Assembly: GCA_030429685.1 (NCBI GenBank)
Contig: JAUIEY010000126.1
Span: 1-5,784, forward strand
DNA: 5,784 nucleotides
Direction of reading: 5' to 3'
From: Gammaproteobacteria bacterium
Lineage (GTDB): Bacteria > Pseudomonadota > Gammaproteobacteria > Steroidobacterales > GCA-2729495
The position numbers were made by a program, and so were the translations under genes. The notes under the pieces are model-generated. The model made no database searches, was not told the DNA's origin, and saw only the letters and a list, made by a program, of their open reading frames with translations. Within the stretch, counting starts at the first letter, position 1, and each line of letters opens with the position of its first letter. Below are positions 1-5,774 of the stretch, one piece after another.

Positions 1-36
1 CTTGAACGGCTTGATGATTGCGGTGATGAGTTTCAT
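1..36 (-). CDS. glnK: Nitrogen regulatory protein P-II (GlnK/GlnB family), N-terminal fragment cut by window edge
   Basis: Only the first 12 codons are present; they read MKLITAIIKPFK on the minus strand. This is the beta-1 strand opening of PII proteins (family pattern MKxIxAIIKPFKLDDV). PII proteins are cytosolic trimers that sense 2-oxoglutarate, ATP/ADP and, through uridylylation, glutamine. GlnK paralogues gate the ammonium channel AmtB. The ATG at 34-36 is preceded by a good Shine-Dalgarno (GGAG, positions 44-47) with 7 nt spacing. The gene lies 72 nt downstream of the porin-like gene on the same strand and should share its sigma-54/NtrC promoter. That control favours GlnK over GlnB, and an amtB gene just outside the window is expected but not seen. 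The effector loop (T-loop, Tyr51) lies outside the window, so the paralogue assignment is inference. Confidence 0.85.
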   Translation of the reverse strand, partial: MKLITAIIKPFK

Positions 37-53
37 GTTGCTTCTCCGTGAAA

Positions 54-97
54 GCCGGACGGGGTCGCGAGTTCTGCGCCCGCATACGCCGCCCGGC
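54..97 (-). other. Intercistronic stem-loop between the porin-like gene and glnK
   Basis: In the minus-strand transcript, GCCGGGCGG (positions 97-89) pairs with CCGTCCGGC (62-54), giving 9 consecutive pairs including one G-U, around a 26-nt loop. No T-run follows, so it does not look like an intrinsic terminator. It lies between the porin stop codon and the glnK Shine-Dalgarno without covering the latter. A role in mRNA stability or in setting the relative expression of the two genes is inference. Confidence 0.45.
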
Positions 98-108
98 CTG
101 GTTGGTTA

Positions 109-783
109 TCAGTTCAGGATGTTGAAACCTTTGGTGATACCAAAGATCAGACGGTTTTCAGACATCGAGCCGACCAGCAGACCCTTGTCGCTGGCGACAA
201 AAGAGATTGAGTAGTCGAACAGGTCCTCGTCACCGACGCTGGCAGTGCCGCCGTAGCCCAGTTCGTAGTAGTCGGAGTCCACGCCCATCCACAGGTCGTC
301 GCCGTTGGAGCCGTATTTGGCGTACAGCCCTTCATACTCAGCGGTGATAGAGAAATGATCGTAGTCAACGTCCGGTCCGCCCAGCGCTTCATACTCGCCG
401 ATGGCGTAGTCAATGGTGAACCACTTCCAGCCGGCACTCAGATTGATTTCGGTGTAATCCTCGTCGGCGTCATCGGTATAGGTATAGAGCGTCGCGCCGA
501 TGCCGTAACTGAAGTCTTCATAGGAGCCGCCCCAGCCACCATAGAGATCGATTTCAATACCATCGGAACCGGCGAAATCCACGCGCGAACCCCAGGTACC
601 CAGGTAAAAACCGGAATCCCACGCCACGTCCAGGCCGCCCTGCGCTGCAGCGCTGCCGTCCGACGACGGGATACCCCGGAACACGTACTCGGAAACCACG
701 CCCGCGTTGCCGGTCACTTCCACGGCCAGTGCCGGCGTTGCCAGGATGCCGAACAGCGCCGCTGTCAAAACTTGTTTCTTCAC
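109..783 (-). CDS. TorF/Gcw_chp family putative outer-membrane protein
   Basis: This 224-residue protein resembles the Gcw_chp family (PF09694, often annotated TorF family putative porin). Residues 1-20 form a signal peptide: a KK-positive start, a hydrophobic stretch, and cleavage after ALA. The family hallmarks follow: SEYVFRGI (31-38), QGGLDV (48-53) and GFYLGTWGSRVDF (58-70). The rest alternates aromatic and polar residues as in a small beta-barrel and is strongly acidic (DDADEDY at 104-110). There are no cysteines. The start is GTG at 781-783; an AAGGG Shine-Dalgarno 8 nt upstream and the intact signal peptide support it. It is the first gene of an operon with glnK, under a sigma-54 promoter and NtrC-like site. 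The likely place of action is the outer membrane. A role in uptake of nitrogenous solutes is inferred from context only; the family's function is not established. The C-terminus (GFNILN) lacks the classical terminal Phe of BAM substrates. Confidence 0.85.
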   Translation of the reverse strand: MKKQVLTAALFGILATPALAVEVTGNAGVVSEYVFRGIPSSDGSAAAQGGLDVAWDSGFYLGTWGSRVDFAGSDGIEIDLYGGWGGSYEDFSYGIGATLYTYTDDADEDYTEINLSAGWKWFTIDYAIGEYEALGGPDVDYDHFSITAEYEGLYAKYGSNGDDLWMGVDSDYYELGYGGTASVGDEDLFDYSISFVASDKGLLVGSMSENRLIFGITKGFNILN

Positions 784-855
784 TTTATTAACCCTTTTTT
801 GTATTGCGAGAATTCAGTGCGGGTGTCACCATCCCATCACTCCCTCACTGCTCTA

Positions 856-871
856 AGCAGGAAGCGTGCCA
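856..871 (-). promoter_or_regulatory. Sigma-54 (RpoN) promoter for the porin-glnK operon
   Basis: The minus strand reads TGGCAC-GCTTC-CTGCT, against the sigma-54 consensus TGGCAC-N5-TTGCW. There is one mismatch, and the invariant -24 GG (869-870) and -12 GC (857-858) are exactly 10 nt apart. The predicted start site is near 845, giving a leader of about 62 nt to the GTG. An AT-rich tract (roughly 873-893) separates it from the NtrC-like site and could help DNA bending; no clear IHF consensus was found. Confidence 0.8.
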
Positions 872-926
872 ACTTTATAAAAGCTATATTTTTCGGCGGG
901 TTGCAGAAAATGCACCGGATCGGCCC

Positions 927-941
927 GCACCACCGCGGTGC
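927..941. promoter_or_regulatory. NtrC (GlnG) binding site, perfect dyad
   Basis: GCACC-ACCGC-GGTGC matches the NtrC operator core GCACC-N5-GGTGC in both half-sites. Its centre (934) lies about 89 bp upstream of the predicted sigma-54 start, a usual enhancer position. With the sigma-54 element and the PII gene, it indicates induction under nitrogen limitation by phosphorylated NtrC. A lone half-site, TGCACC, lies at 911-916. Confidence 0.75.
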
Positions 942-957
942 ACGGCATGGCAGCAGT

Positions 958-972
958 GCGCGAAAAGCGTGC
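958..972. promoter_or_regulatory. Possible weak second NtrC site
   Basis: GCGCG-AAAAG-CGTGC keeps 7 of the 10 consensus positions of GCACC-N5-GGTGC. Its centre (965) is 31 bp, about three helical turns, from the strong site, which is the spacing typical of paired NtrC operators. It also lies just upstream of ubiK and abuts its possible -10 element. Degenerate GC-rich matches arise by chance, so this is tentative. Confidence 0.3.
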
Positions 973-973
973 A

Positions 974-979
974 TAGAAT
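974..979 (+). promoter_or_regulatory. Possible -10 element for ubiK
   Basis: TAGAAT matches the sigma-70 -10 hexamer at 5 of 6 positions and would start a transcript near 986, about 18 nt before the ubiK ATG. No convincing -35 hexamer lies 16-18 bp upstream, so the promoter may be weak, activator-dependent or elsewhere. Confidence 0.3.
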
Positions 980-1003
980 GCGGCACCGCCGCCGGAGAGG
1001 AAC

Positions 1004-1264
1004 ATGGACAAAAACACGCTGGATGATCTTGCCGGCAAACTGGCCGATGCCGTTCCGGGCGAGCTGCAAGGCTTGCGTGATGACCTGCGCGACAATTTTC
1101 GCGGCCTGCTCAGTGCGGGCCTCGACAAACTCGAGCTCGTAACACGCGAGGAATTCGAAGTGCAGCGCAAGGTGCTGGAGCGCACCCGCGAAAAACTTGA
1201 CCGGCTGGAACAGCAGCTGGCCGAACTGCAGCAGCAACGCGATTCGGCCGCGCCCGATACCTGA
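1004..1264 (+). CDS. ubiK: Ubiquinone biosynthesis accessory factor UbiK (YqiC/BMFP family)
   Basis: This 86-residue protein has the layout of the BMFP family (PF04380). An amphipathic N-terminal region (about 1-40, with the LRDDLRDNFRGLL pattern) is followed by the conserved LVTREEFEVQRKVLERTREKL block (45-65) and a C-terminal coiled coil to about residue 78 (LDRLEQQLAELQQQ). UbiK proteins are small, trimer-forming, membrane-associated factors that assist the cytosolic ubiquinone-biosynthesis complex with UbiJ under aerobic conditions. The length is normal for the family. The ATG has a strong Shine-Dalgarno (GGAGAGG) a few bases upstream. It is divergent from the nitrogen operon and 26 nt upstream of comM, an order common near glnK in gammaproteobacteria. 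Confidence 0.9.
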   Translation: MDKNTLDDLAGKLADAVPGELQGLRDDLRDNFRGLLSAGLDKLELVTREEFEVQRKVLERTREKLDRLEQQLAELQQQRDSAAPDT

Positions 1265-1290
1265 CGCGACACGTCAGCTGCCGGCAATCC

Positions 1291-2787
1291 ATGCAACCCG
1301 TTACCGTGCGCTGCCGGGCGCCCGAAGGCGCCCGCGCGGCTGAAGTACTGGTCGAGGTCCATGTCGGGCCCGGCCTGCCAGGCCTGTCGGTTGTCGGTCT
1401 GGTCGAAACCGCGGTGCGCGAAAGCCGTGACCGGGTAAAGGCAGCGTTGCAAAATTCCGGCTTCGCCATGCCGGACCGCCATATTGTGGTCAGCCTGGCG
1501 CCGGCCGACCTGCCCAAATCCGGCAGCCGCTATGACCTGCCTATTGCCATCGGCATTTTGTGTGCCTCGCAGCAATTACCGGCTGACAAACTGCAACACT
1601 GCGAACTCACCGGTGAACTAAGCCTGGCGGGCGAACTGCGCAGCGTGCCCGGTTTGCTGCCTGTCGCGATGGGCGCGCTGAGCGCCGGGCGGCAAATCGT
1701 GGTGCCGGCAGCCGCGGCGGCCGAAGTGGGCCTGCTGCGCGACGAGCGTGTGCGCCTGGCCGACAGCCTCGCCGCGGTCACGGCCTGGCTGAGTGATGCG
1801 GCGGAATTGCCGGCTGCCGAACCGCTGGCCATGAGCACCCGCGCAACGCTGCCTGACCTGAGCGACATCAGCGGCCAGCCAGCGGCAAGGCGCGCACTGG
1901 AAATCGCTGCTGCGGGCGGCCATCACCTGCTGATGAGCGGACCGCCCGGCACTGGCAAAAGCATGCTCGCCCGCCGTCTGCCCGGCATATTGCCGCCACC
2001 GGATCACGCCACTGCCCTGGCCAGCGCCGTACTGTATTCACTAAAAGGCATAGCACCGCGCCACTGGCCCGACCCGCGCACACCCCCGTTTCGGGCACCG
2101 CATCACACTGCATCGGCGGTAGCGCTGGCGGGCGGCGGCAGTATTCCGCGGCCCGGCGAACTGTCACTGGCGCACAACGGCGTGCTGTTTCTGGATGAAC
2201 TGCCGGAATTCGGTCGGCATGTGCTTGAGGTGCTGCGCGAACCGCTGGAGACCGGCAGCATATCCATTGCCCGCAGTCATCGCAGCGTTACTTTTCCGGC
2301 GCACACCCAGCTGATAGCCGCCATGAACCCCTGCCCCTGCGGCTACCTGGGTGACCCTCTGCATGCATGCCGCTGCACCCCCGACCGCATTCGCCGCTAC
2401 CGGGAAAAACTGTCCGGCCCGTTTCTGGACCGCATCGATATCGGCCTTAACGTGGCCCGGGAACCGCCGGCACTGTTTGATACGCCGGTTGCCGAGTGTT
2501 CTGCCAGTGTGCGCGAGCGCGTTTGTCGCATGCGGGATCTGGCGCTTGCCGAGCGGGGCAAACTAAATGCGGCTCTGGACAATCGCGATCTGCAGCAATA
2601 TGCCCGGCCGGACCTGGAAGGTCGCAAGCTGTTGCGCCAGGCAGCCGAACAAATGGGGCTGTCACATCGTGCCTGCAACCGCACCCTGCGGGTAGCACGC
2701 ACCGTGGCAGACATGCGGGACAGTACATCCGTTCGCGCTGCCCACGTGGCGGAAGCTCTGAGTCTGCGTCCCCGGCTGGATGAATGA
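1291..2787 (+). CDS. comM: YifB/ComM family Mg-chelatase-like AAA+ ATPase
   Basis: The 498-residue product matches the ComM/YifB family in length (E. coli YifB is about 506). Residues about 18-140 form the ChlI-like N-terminal domain (VEVHVGPGLPGLSVVGL, ESRDRVKAAL). The AAA+ core has Walker A GPPGTGKS (217-224), the family motif FRAPHHTAS (267-275), Walker B VLFLDELPEF (298-307) and the RIDI motif (381-384). Cys348, Cys350, Cys360 and Cys362 (CPC...CRC) form a four-cysteine cluster seen in this family. The Mg_chelatase_C domain spans about 395-490. ComM is a cytosolic hexameric helicase that promotes branch migration during natural transformation. The Shine-Dalgarno is poor (GGCAA region), and the N-terminus is a few residues shorter than the usual LAIVHSRA opening, so the true start may differ slightly. 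Transcription probably continues from ubiK. Confidence 0.93.
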   Translation: MQPVTVRCRAPEGARAAEVLVEVHVGPGLPGLSVVGLVETAVRESRDRVKAALQNSGFAMPDRHIVVSLAPADLPKSGSRYDLPIAIGILCASQQLPADKLQHCELTGELSLAGELRSVPGLLPVAMGALSAGRQIVVPAAAAAEVGLLRDERVRLADSLAAVTAWLSDAAELPAAEPLAMSTRATLPDLSDISGQPAARRALEIAAAGGHHLLMSGPPGTGKSMLARRLPGILPPPDHATALASAVLYSLKGIAPRHWPDPRTPPFRAPHHTASAVALAGGGSIPRPGELSLAHNGVLFLDELPEFGRHVLEVLREPLETGSISIARSHRSVTFPAHTQLIAAMNPCPCGYLGDPLHACRCTPDRIRRYREKLSGPFLDRIDIGLNVAREPPALFDTPVAECSASVRERVCRMRDLALAERGKLNAALDNRDLQQYARPDLEGRKLLRQAAEQMGLSHRACNRTLRVARTVADMRDSTSVRAAHVAEALSLRPRLDE

Positions 2788-2806
2788 GTTTGTCTAGACT
2801 GCGAGC

Positions 2807-3868
2807 ATGGAATACGCCCTGCACCAGCACGGCCGTGCAGCAATCGAGTTTCTGGCCGATCTGCGCATCCTGAGCGACCGGCTGGAACAACTTGCCGATG
2901 CCAGAACTGCGGCGACCCGGCCGGCTAATGCCGAATTGCCCGCCGGCATTGATGCGCTGCATGCAACACTGACTCCGCTGCTGGAAGACGTGCCCGAATT
3001 CCGGTTACTGCGCCTGTGTCGTGACTGGACTCTCGAACAACACGGTTCCCTGGCAATGGCTGCTTTTGAAGAAATACGCGATGAAGTGACTGCCGAACTC
3101 GACCGCCTGCAACAGCAGCCGCACGCGGTGCACTATGCCGACCACCCGCCGCGCCCGGCATACTGGGAGGGCTACGAGTTCCACAAGTCCGCCGGCGGCT
3201 GGGACGGCCACGACTACATGGGGTTTGTACACGGCGAACTGATCCACCGCAAAATGGTGAACCCGAATTTTGCCGGCATGATTTATGCCGTCCGCAAAAG
3301 TGTGGCGGCAGCCGCGCCGGTTACAGATCCGCTGCGTATTCTGGAAATCGGTTGCTGCAGTGGCCAGTACACTCAGGGCATTGCCGAAGTGTTCCCCGAT
3401 GCCCGCATCAGCGCGTGCGACCTGAGCGCCCGGCAACTTGAACAGGCGCAACGCTATGCCAACGAGCATGGCTTGAACTGGGAACTGTTTCAGGCCGGGG
3501 GTGAAGCCACCGGTCAGCCGGACGATCACTTTGACCTGGTGACCAGTTACGCCGTTTTTCATGAACTACCCACGGCAGCAGCCGCAGAAGTGCTGCGCGA
3601 ATGCCTGCGGGTAACCCGTCCGGGTGGCTATACGGTTATAGGTGATGTCAAGGCATACCATGCGTTTGATGCTTACGATCGCTGGAAAAACGACTACTGG
3701 AACCAGGTGCATGGCGGCGATCCTTACTGGCGGGAATACGCCAGTACCAGTCTCGCCGATCTGGCACTGGCGGCAGGCTTTGCCGAGGCCAGCTGGGAAG
3801 GACTGGGGCCGCATCAATATCCCTTTGTGCTGATTGCACGCAAGGCCGGCAACGGACATACAACATGA
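2807..3868 (+). CDS. Class I SAM-dependent methyltransferase of unknown substrate, with helical N-terminal domain
   Basis: This 353-residue protein has a Rossmann-type methyltransferase domain in its C-terminal half. Motif I is LEIGCCSGQYT (179-189), the acidic ribose-binding residue is probably Asp205 (ACDLSARQLEQA), motif IV is FDLVTSYAVFHEL (242-254), and the RVTRPGGYTVIGD strand (268-280) is typical of Methyltransf_11/25 proteins. Residues 1-110 are mostly helical with no recognised motif. A conserved-looking aromatic/histidine stretch (YEFHKSAGGWDGHDYMGFVH, 123-142) joins the two parts and may shape the substrate site. There is no signal peptide, so it is cytosolic. The ATG is 19 nt after comM and has only a weak Shine-Dalgarno, suggesting readthrough from that gene. 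Its stop overlaps the next ATG. Small-molecule or quinone-type substrates are possible, but nothing in the sequence decides it. Confidence 0.85.
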   Translation: MEYALHQHGRAAIEFLADLRILSDRLEQLADARTAATRPANAELPAGIDALHATLTPLLEDVPEFRLLRLCRDWTLEQHGSLAMAAFEEIRDEVTAELDRLQQQPHAVHYADHPPRPAYWEGYEFHKSAGGWDGHDYMGFVHGELIHRKMVNPNFAGMIYAVRKSVAAAAPVTDPLRILEIGCCSGQYTQGIAEVFPDARISACDLSARQLEQAQRYANEHGLNWELFQAGGEATGQPDDHFDLVTSYAVFHELPTAAAAEVLRECLRVTRPGGYTVIGDVKAYHAFDAYDRWKNDYWNQVHGGDPYWREYASTSLADLALAAGFAEASWEGLGPHQYPFVLIARKAGNGHTT

Positions 3869-4119
3869 CGGACACAACACCGAACCTGCGCAATGTTGAT
3901 ATTGACCGGCTGGGCAAGGCCTTGCTGACGCTGGCCGGGGAAGTCTGGACACTCAGGGATCGGCAACGCATCCTCGAAGCCGTGCTGGAAGCGCAGGGAA
4001 TTGCGGTCAGCGATGCACTGGAGCGCTATCAGCCGGACACGGAGCTTGCCGCACAGCTGGCAGAACAGCGCGCGGCTTTTATTGAAGCGCTATTGCGTTC
4101 GCTGGAAAACGGCGACTGA
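3865..4119 (+). CDS. Small helical hypothetical protein, translationally coupled to the methyltransferase
   Basis: This 84-residue protein is not recognised as a named family. Its ATG overlaps the methyltransferase TGA as ATGA, which implies translational coupling and a related role. The sequence is almost entirely helix-forming: LGKALLTLAGEVWTLRDRQ (about 16-34), ILEAVLEAQGI (36-46), then a second amphipathic helix ELAAQLAEQRAAFIEALLRSL (60-80). There are no cysteines, signal peptide or membrane segment, so it is likely a soluble cytosolic protein that could dimerise or bind a partner. Codon use and GC content resemble its neighbours, which supports a real gene. It ends 20 nt before the stop of the convergent cytochrome gene. 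Confidence 0.75.
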   Translation: MTDTTPNLRNVDIDRLGKALLTLAGEVWTLRDRQRILEAVLEAQGIAVSDALERYQPDTELAAQLAEQRAAFIEALLRSLENGD

Positions 4120-4139
4120 TTTAAATCTGCCGGAAACAG

Positions 4140-4646
4140 CTACCGGACCTGTTCGACCAGGTAGTCCACCGCAGCAATAATTTCCTCGTCCGACAGATCA
4201 ACCCGGCCGCCTTTGGGGGGCATGAAACCGGTTCCCTGGAAACCGTTAATGGCGTGATCGTTGAGGACATCCCGGCCTTTTGCAATGCGTGCCGTCCAGT
4301 CTGCTGCAACACCGGTTTTCGGCGCGCCACCGATACCGCCACCGTGGCAGGCAAGACAGGCAGCGTTGTAGACCTGCGGGCCGGTCATCAGGACAGGGGC
4401 CGCTGCGGCTTCGGTTACTGCCGTCACACCCGGGTCCTCGACCACTTCACCGTCCAGTACTACCCGGCCGATGGGTTCGATGCGGCGATTAACAGCAGCC
4501 TGGTACTTGGGATCGTTGAGCTGCATGCGCGCCATGTTTTCATTGCCCATGTCACGGGCTATCACGAACAAACCCACTGCGACACCAATCAGCACACCGA
4601 TGGTCAGCAGGATAAGGTCTACATTCTTTTGATCGTCGCTACTCAT
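4140..4646 (-). CDS. Membrane-anchored monohaem cytochrome c (cytochrome c5-like)
   Basis: From the ATG at 4644-4646 the product has 168 residues. A single N-terminal membrane segment (about 10-30, LILLTIGVLIGVAVGLFVIA) anchors it, leaving the rest in the periplasm. A linker of about 55 residues leads to a class I cytochrome c domain with the haem site CLACH (97-101) and the Met ligand Met142 in FMPPKGG. The C-terminal helix (LSDEEIIAAVDYLVEQV) is typical of cytochrome c5. Such proteins carry electrons to terminal oxidases or reductases. The frame extends upstream to a TTG at 4662-4664 (six more residues). I prefer the ATG because the TTG overlaps the only GGAG, although that GGAG is 12 nt from the ATG. 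It lies downstream of the Crp/Fnr-type gene and may have its own promoter. Confidence 0.88.
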   Translation of the reverse strand: MSSDDQKNVDLILLTIGVLIGVAVGLFVIARDMGNENMARMQLNDPKYQAAVNRRIEPIGRVVLDGEVVEDPGVTAVTEAAAAPVLMTGPQVYNAACLACHGGGIGGAPKTGVAADWTARIAKGRDVLNDHAINGFQGTGFMPPKGGRVDLSDEEIIAAVDYLVEQVR

Positions 4647-4736
4647 GGCTTCGACGCACTCCAAACTTGTGAATTCTGTGCTCGCCAGGCAACCGGATTC
4701 TGGTCGTCGCTGCGAGCCGGGGCGGCAAGTATACGG

Positions 4737-4742
4737 ATTATA
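4737..4742 (-). promoter_or_regulatory. -10 element, probable cytochrome c promoter
   Basis: The minus strand reads a perfect TATAAT here, 90 nt upstream of the cytochrome ATG, with a predicted start near 4730. The sequence 16-18 bp further upstream has no good TTGACA match, so activation by a regulator is possible. No FNR-type box (TTGAT-N4-ATCAA) was found nearby. Confidence 0.4.
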
Positions 4743-4781
4743 CCGGCACCCTGAAAGCCGCCTGCTGTGGCGCTCTGCCCT

Positions 4782-4807
4782 GTCTCAGGCCGTTGGTCTC
4801 AGGCCGT
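4782..4807. repeat. Tandem 12-bp direct repeat just downstream of the Crp/Fnr-type gene
   Basis: GTCTCAGGCCGT occurs twice, at 4782-4793 and 4796-4807, with a 14-bp period and a 2-bp spacer. It lies 5 bp beyond the regulator's stop codon, in the gap before the cytochrome gene. It may be a small duplication; no function is evident. Confidence 0.6.
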
Positions 4808-4812
4808 CGTTT

Positions 4813-5508
4813 TCAGACCATGGGCCGCAGCGGCGAGGAAAAATCCAGGATACCGGCCAGCTTCCGCAAACCCTCCAGATCGTCGATTATCACCCGGGCA
4901 TTGTCCGGGCGGCTGATCAGACCGCGATCGTCGAGCTGGGTGAAACTGCGGCTGACGGTTTCCTTTTTCAGGCCCAGAAAGTCCGCGATGTCCTGTCGTG
5001 ACATGGGCAGCGCAACAGTGGCCAGTTCGGGCGCTGTATCATCCAGATGGCTGGCAAGGCGATGGCGATAACGCAGATACAGCAAAAACACCGCCACGCG
5101 TTCGACAGCCGTGCGCTGACCCAGGCTGTAAATCAGGTCCATGGAATTTTCCAGCACCCGATAGACCATGTTTAAAAAAGCTCGCCCTGCTTCCGGATCC
5201 TTATCGAGCCGCGCTTCCAGCATGGCTCGCGGCCGCGCAACAATGCGCGCGGCGGTAACCGCCTGCACAGAAAAGAAATAACGATCCGTGGTAAGCCCGA
5301 TAAAATTATCCGGAAACAAAAAGCTCAGCACCTGACGGCGGCCGTCGTTACCGATGCGGCTGACCATCAGAGTTCCATCAAGGATGTTGTAGACCTGTTC
5401 CGCTTCCGACCCGGCATGAATCAACATTTCGCCGGGCCGCAACGTATGCTCGGGGGCACCCTCGAAAATATTCAGAAAAGTATCTTTTGTGGTCGCGTCG
5501 AATAGCAT
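4813..5508 (-). CDS. Crp/Fnr family transcriptional regulator with FNR-type recognition helix and no cysteines
   Basis: This 231-residue protein has the normal Crp/Fnr length. An N-terminal cNMP-binding-like beta-roll spans about 10-95 (LRPGEMLIHAGSEAEQVYNILDG at 23-45). A long dimerisation helix lies at about 105-135, and a C-terminal HTH_Crp winged helix at about 168-208 (MSRQDIADFLGLKKETVSR). The recognition helix carries Glu183, Ser186 and Arg187, the E-xx-SR set that FNR-type proteins use to read TTGAT half-sites; CRP has Gly at the Ser position. The protein has no cysteine, so it cannot bind an FNR-type Fe-S cluster. The CRP-type phosphate-binding RS pair is also not evident in the beta-roll. 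It may sense haem/NO (DNR-like), another ligand, or nothing (FixK-like). The ATG at 5506-5508 has a weak Shine-Dalgarno. The adjacent cytochrome gene suggests control of respiration, which is inference. Confidence 0.9.
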   Translation of the reverse strand: MLFDATTKDTFLNIFEGAPEHTLRPGEMLIHAGSEAEQVYNILDGTLMVSRIGNDGRRQVLSFLFPDNFIGLTTDRYFFSVQAVTAARIVARPRAMLEARLDKDPEAGRAFLNMVYRVLENSMDLIYSLGQRTAVERVAVFLLYLRYRHRLASHLDDTAPELATVALPMSRQDIADFLGLKKETVSRSFTQLDDRGLISRPDNARVIIDDLEGLRKLAGILDFSSPLRPMV

Positions 5509-5569
5509 TAATGTAAATCTGCCGGTATCATCGCGCCCTAATGGCTTGGATGCCTGGTCGCGAGATTGG

Positions 5570-5575
5570 ATTATA
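5570..5575 (-). promoter_or_regulatory. -10 element, probable promoter of the Crp/Fnr-type gene
   Basis: A perfect TATAAT on the minus strand, 61 nt upstream of the ATG, predicts a start near 5563. The -35 region is poor (TGCCCC at 17-bp spacing). Overlapping inverted repeats lie at 5585-5607, a position where a regulator could act. Confidence 0.45.
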
Positions 5576-5662
5576 GTCTTAGCTTGTGCGCCGGGGCACG
5601 GATGCCCAACCTTTTTCGCTGGTCAGAAGCGGATATTCAGACAGTTCCCGGACTTTATTCAT

Positions 5663-5739
<77 letters not shown>

Positions 5740-5745
5740 ATAATA

Positions 5746-5774
5746 AAAAAAGGCCCGCAAAGCGGGCCTTTTTT
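5746..5774 (+). terminator. Intrinsic terminator after the tRNA-Arg gene, possibly bidirectional
   Basis: The GC stem GGCCCGC (5752-5758) pairs with GCGGGCC (5762-5768) across an AAA loop, followed by T6 (5769-5774). The preceding A-run (5746-5751) extends the stem and supplies a T-run on the other strand. It begins 7 nt after the tRNA CCA end, so it probably ends the tRNA transcript. It could also stop a gene entering from the right. Confidence 0.93.

Noticed and set aside
874..879. TATAAA on the minus strand as a sigma-70 promoter for the porin-glnK operon
   Set aside because: No acceptable -35 lies upstream, and the sigma-54 element next to it is far better supported.
355..1026. Plus-strand 223-aa open frame
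   Set aside because: It is antisense to the porin-like gene and runs through the sigma-54/NtrC region; no recognisable domain.
853..1575. Minus-strand 240-aa open frame
   Set aside because: It is antisense to ubiK and comM, both recognised families, and has a low-complexity Ser/Arg composition typical of a GC-rich shadow frame.
3005..3562. Minus-strand 185-aa open frame
   Set aside because: It is antisense to the methyltransferase, whose motifs and coding character are clear.
4118..4139. GATTTAAATC palindrome in the convergent gap between the 84-aa gene and the cytochrome gene
   Set aside because: It is AT-rich with no GC stem or T-run, so it is not a credible terminator; a 10-bp palindrome can occur by chance.
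5594..5616. GGGCA/TGCCC hairpin followed by a short T-run, terminator-like on the plus strand
   Set aside because: The stem is only 5 bp, the T-run is separated from it by AACC, and no plus-strand gene ends there; more likely part of the inverted-repeat cluster near the regulator promoter.
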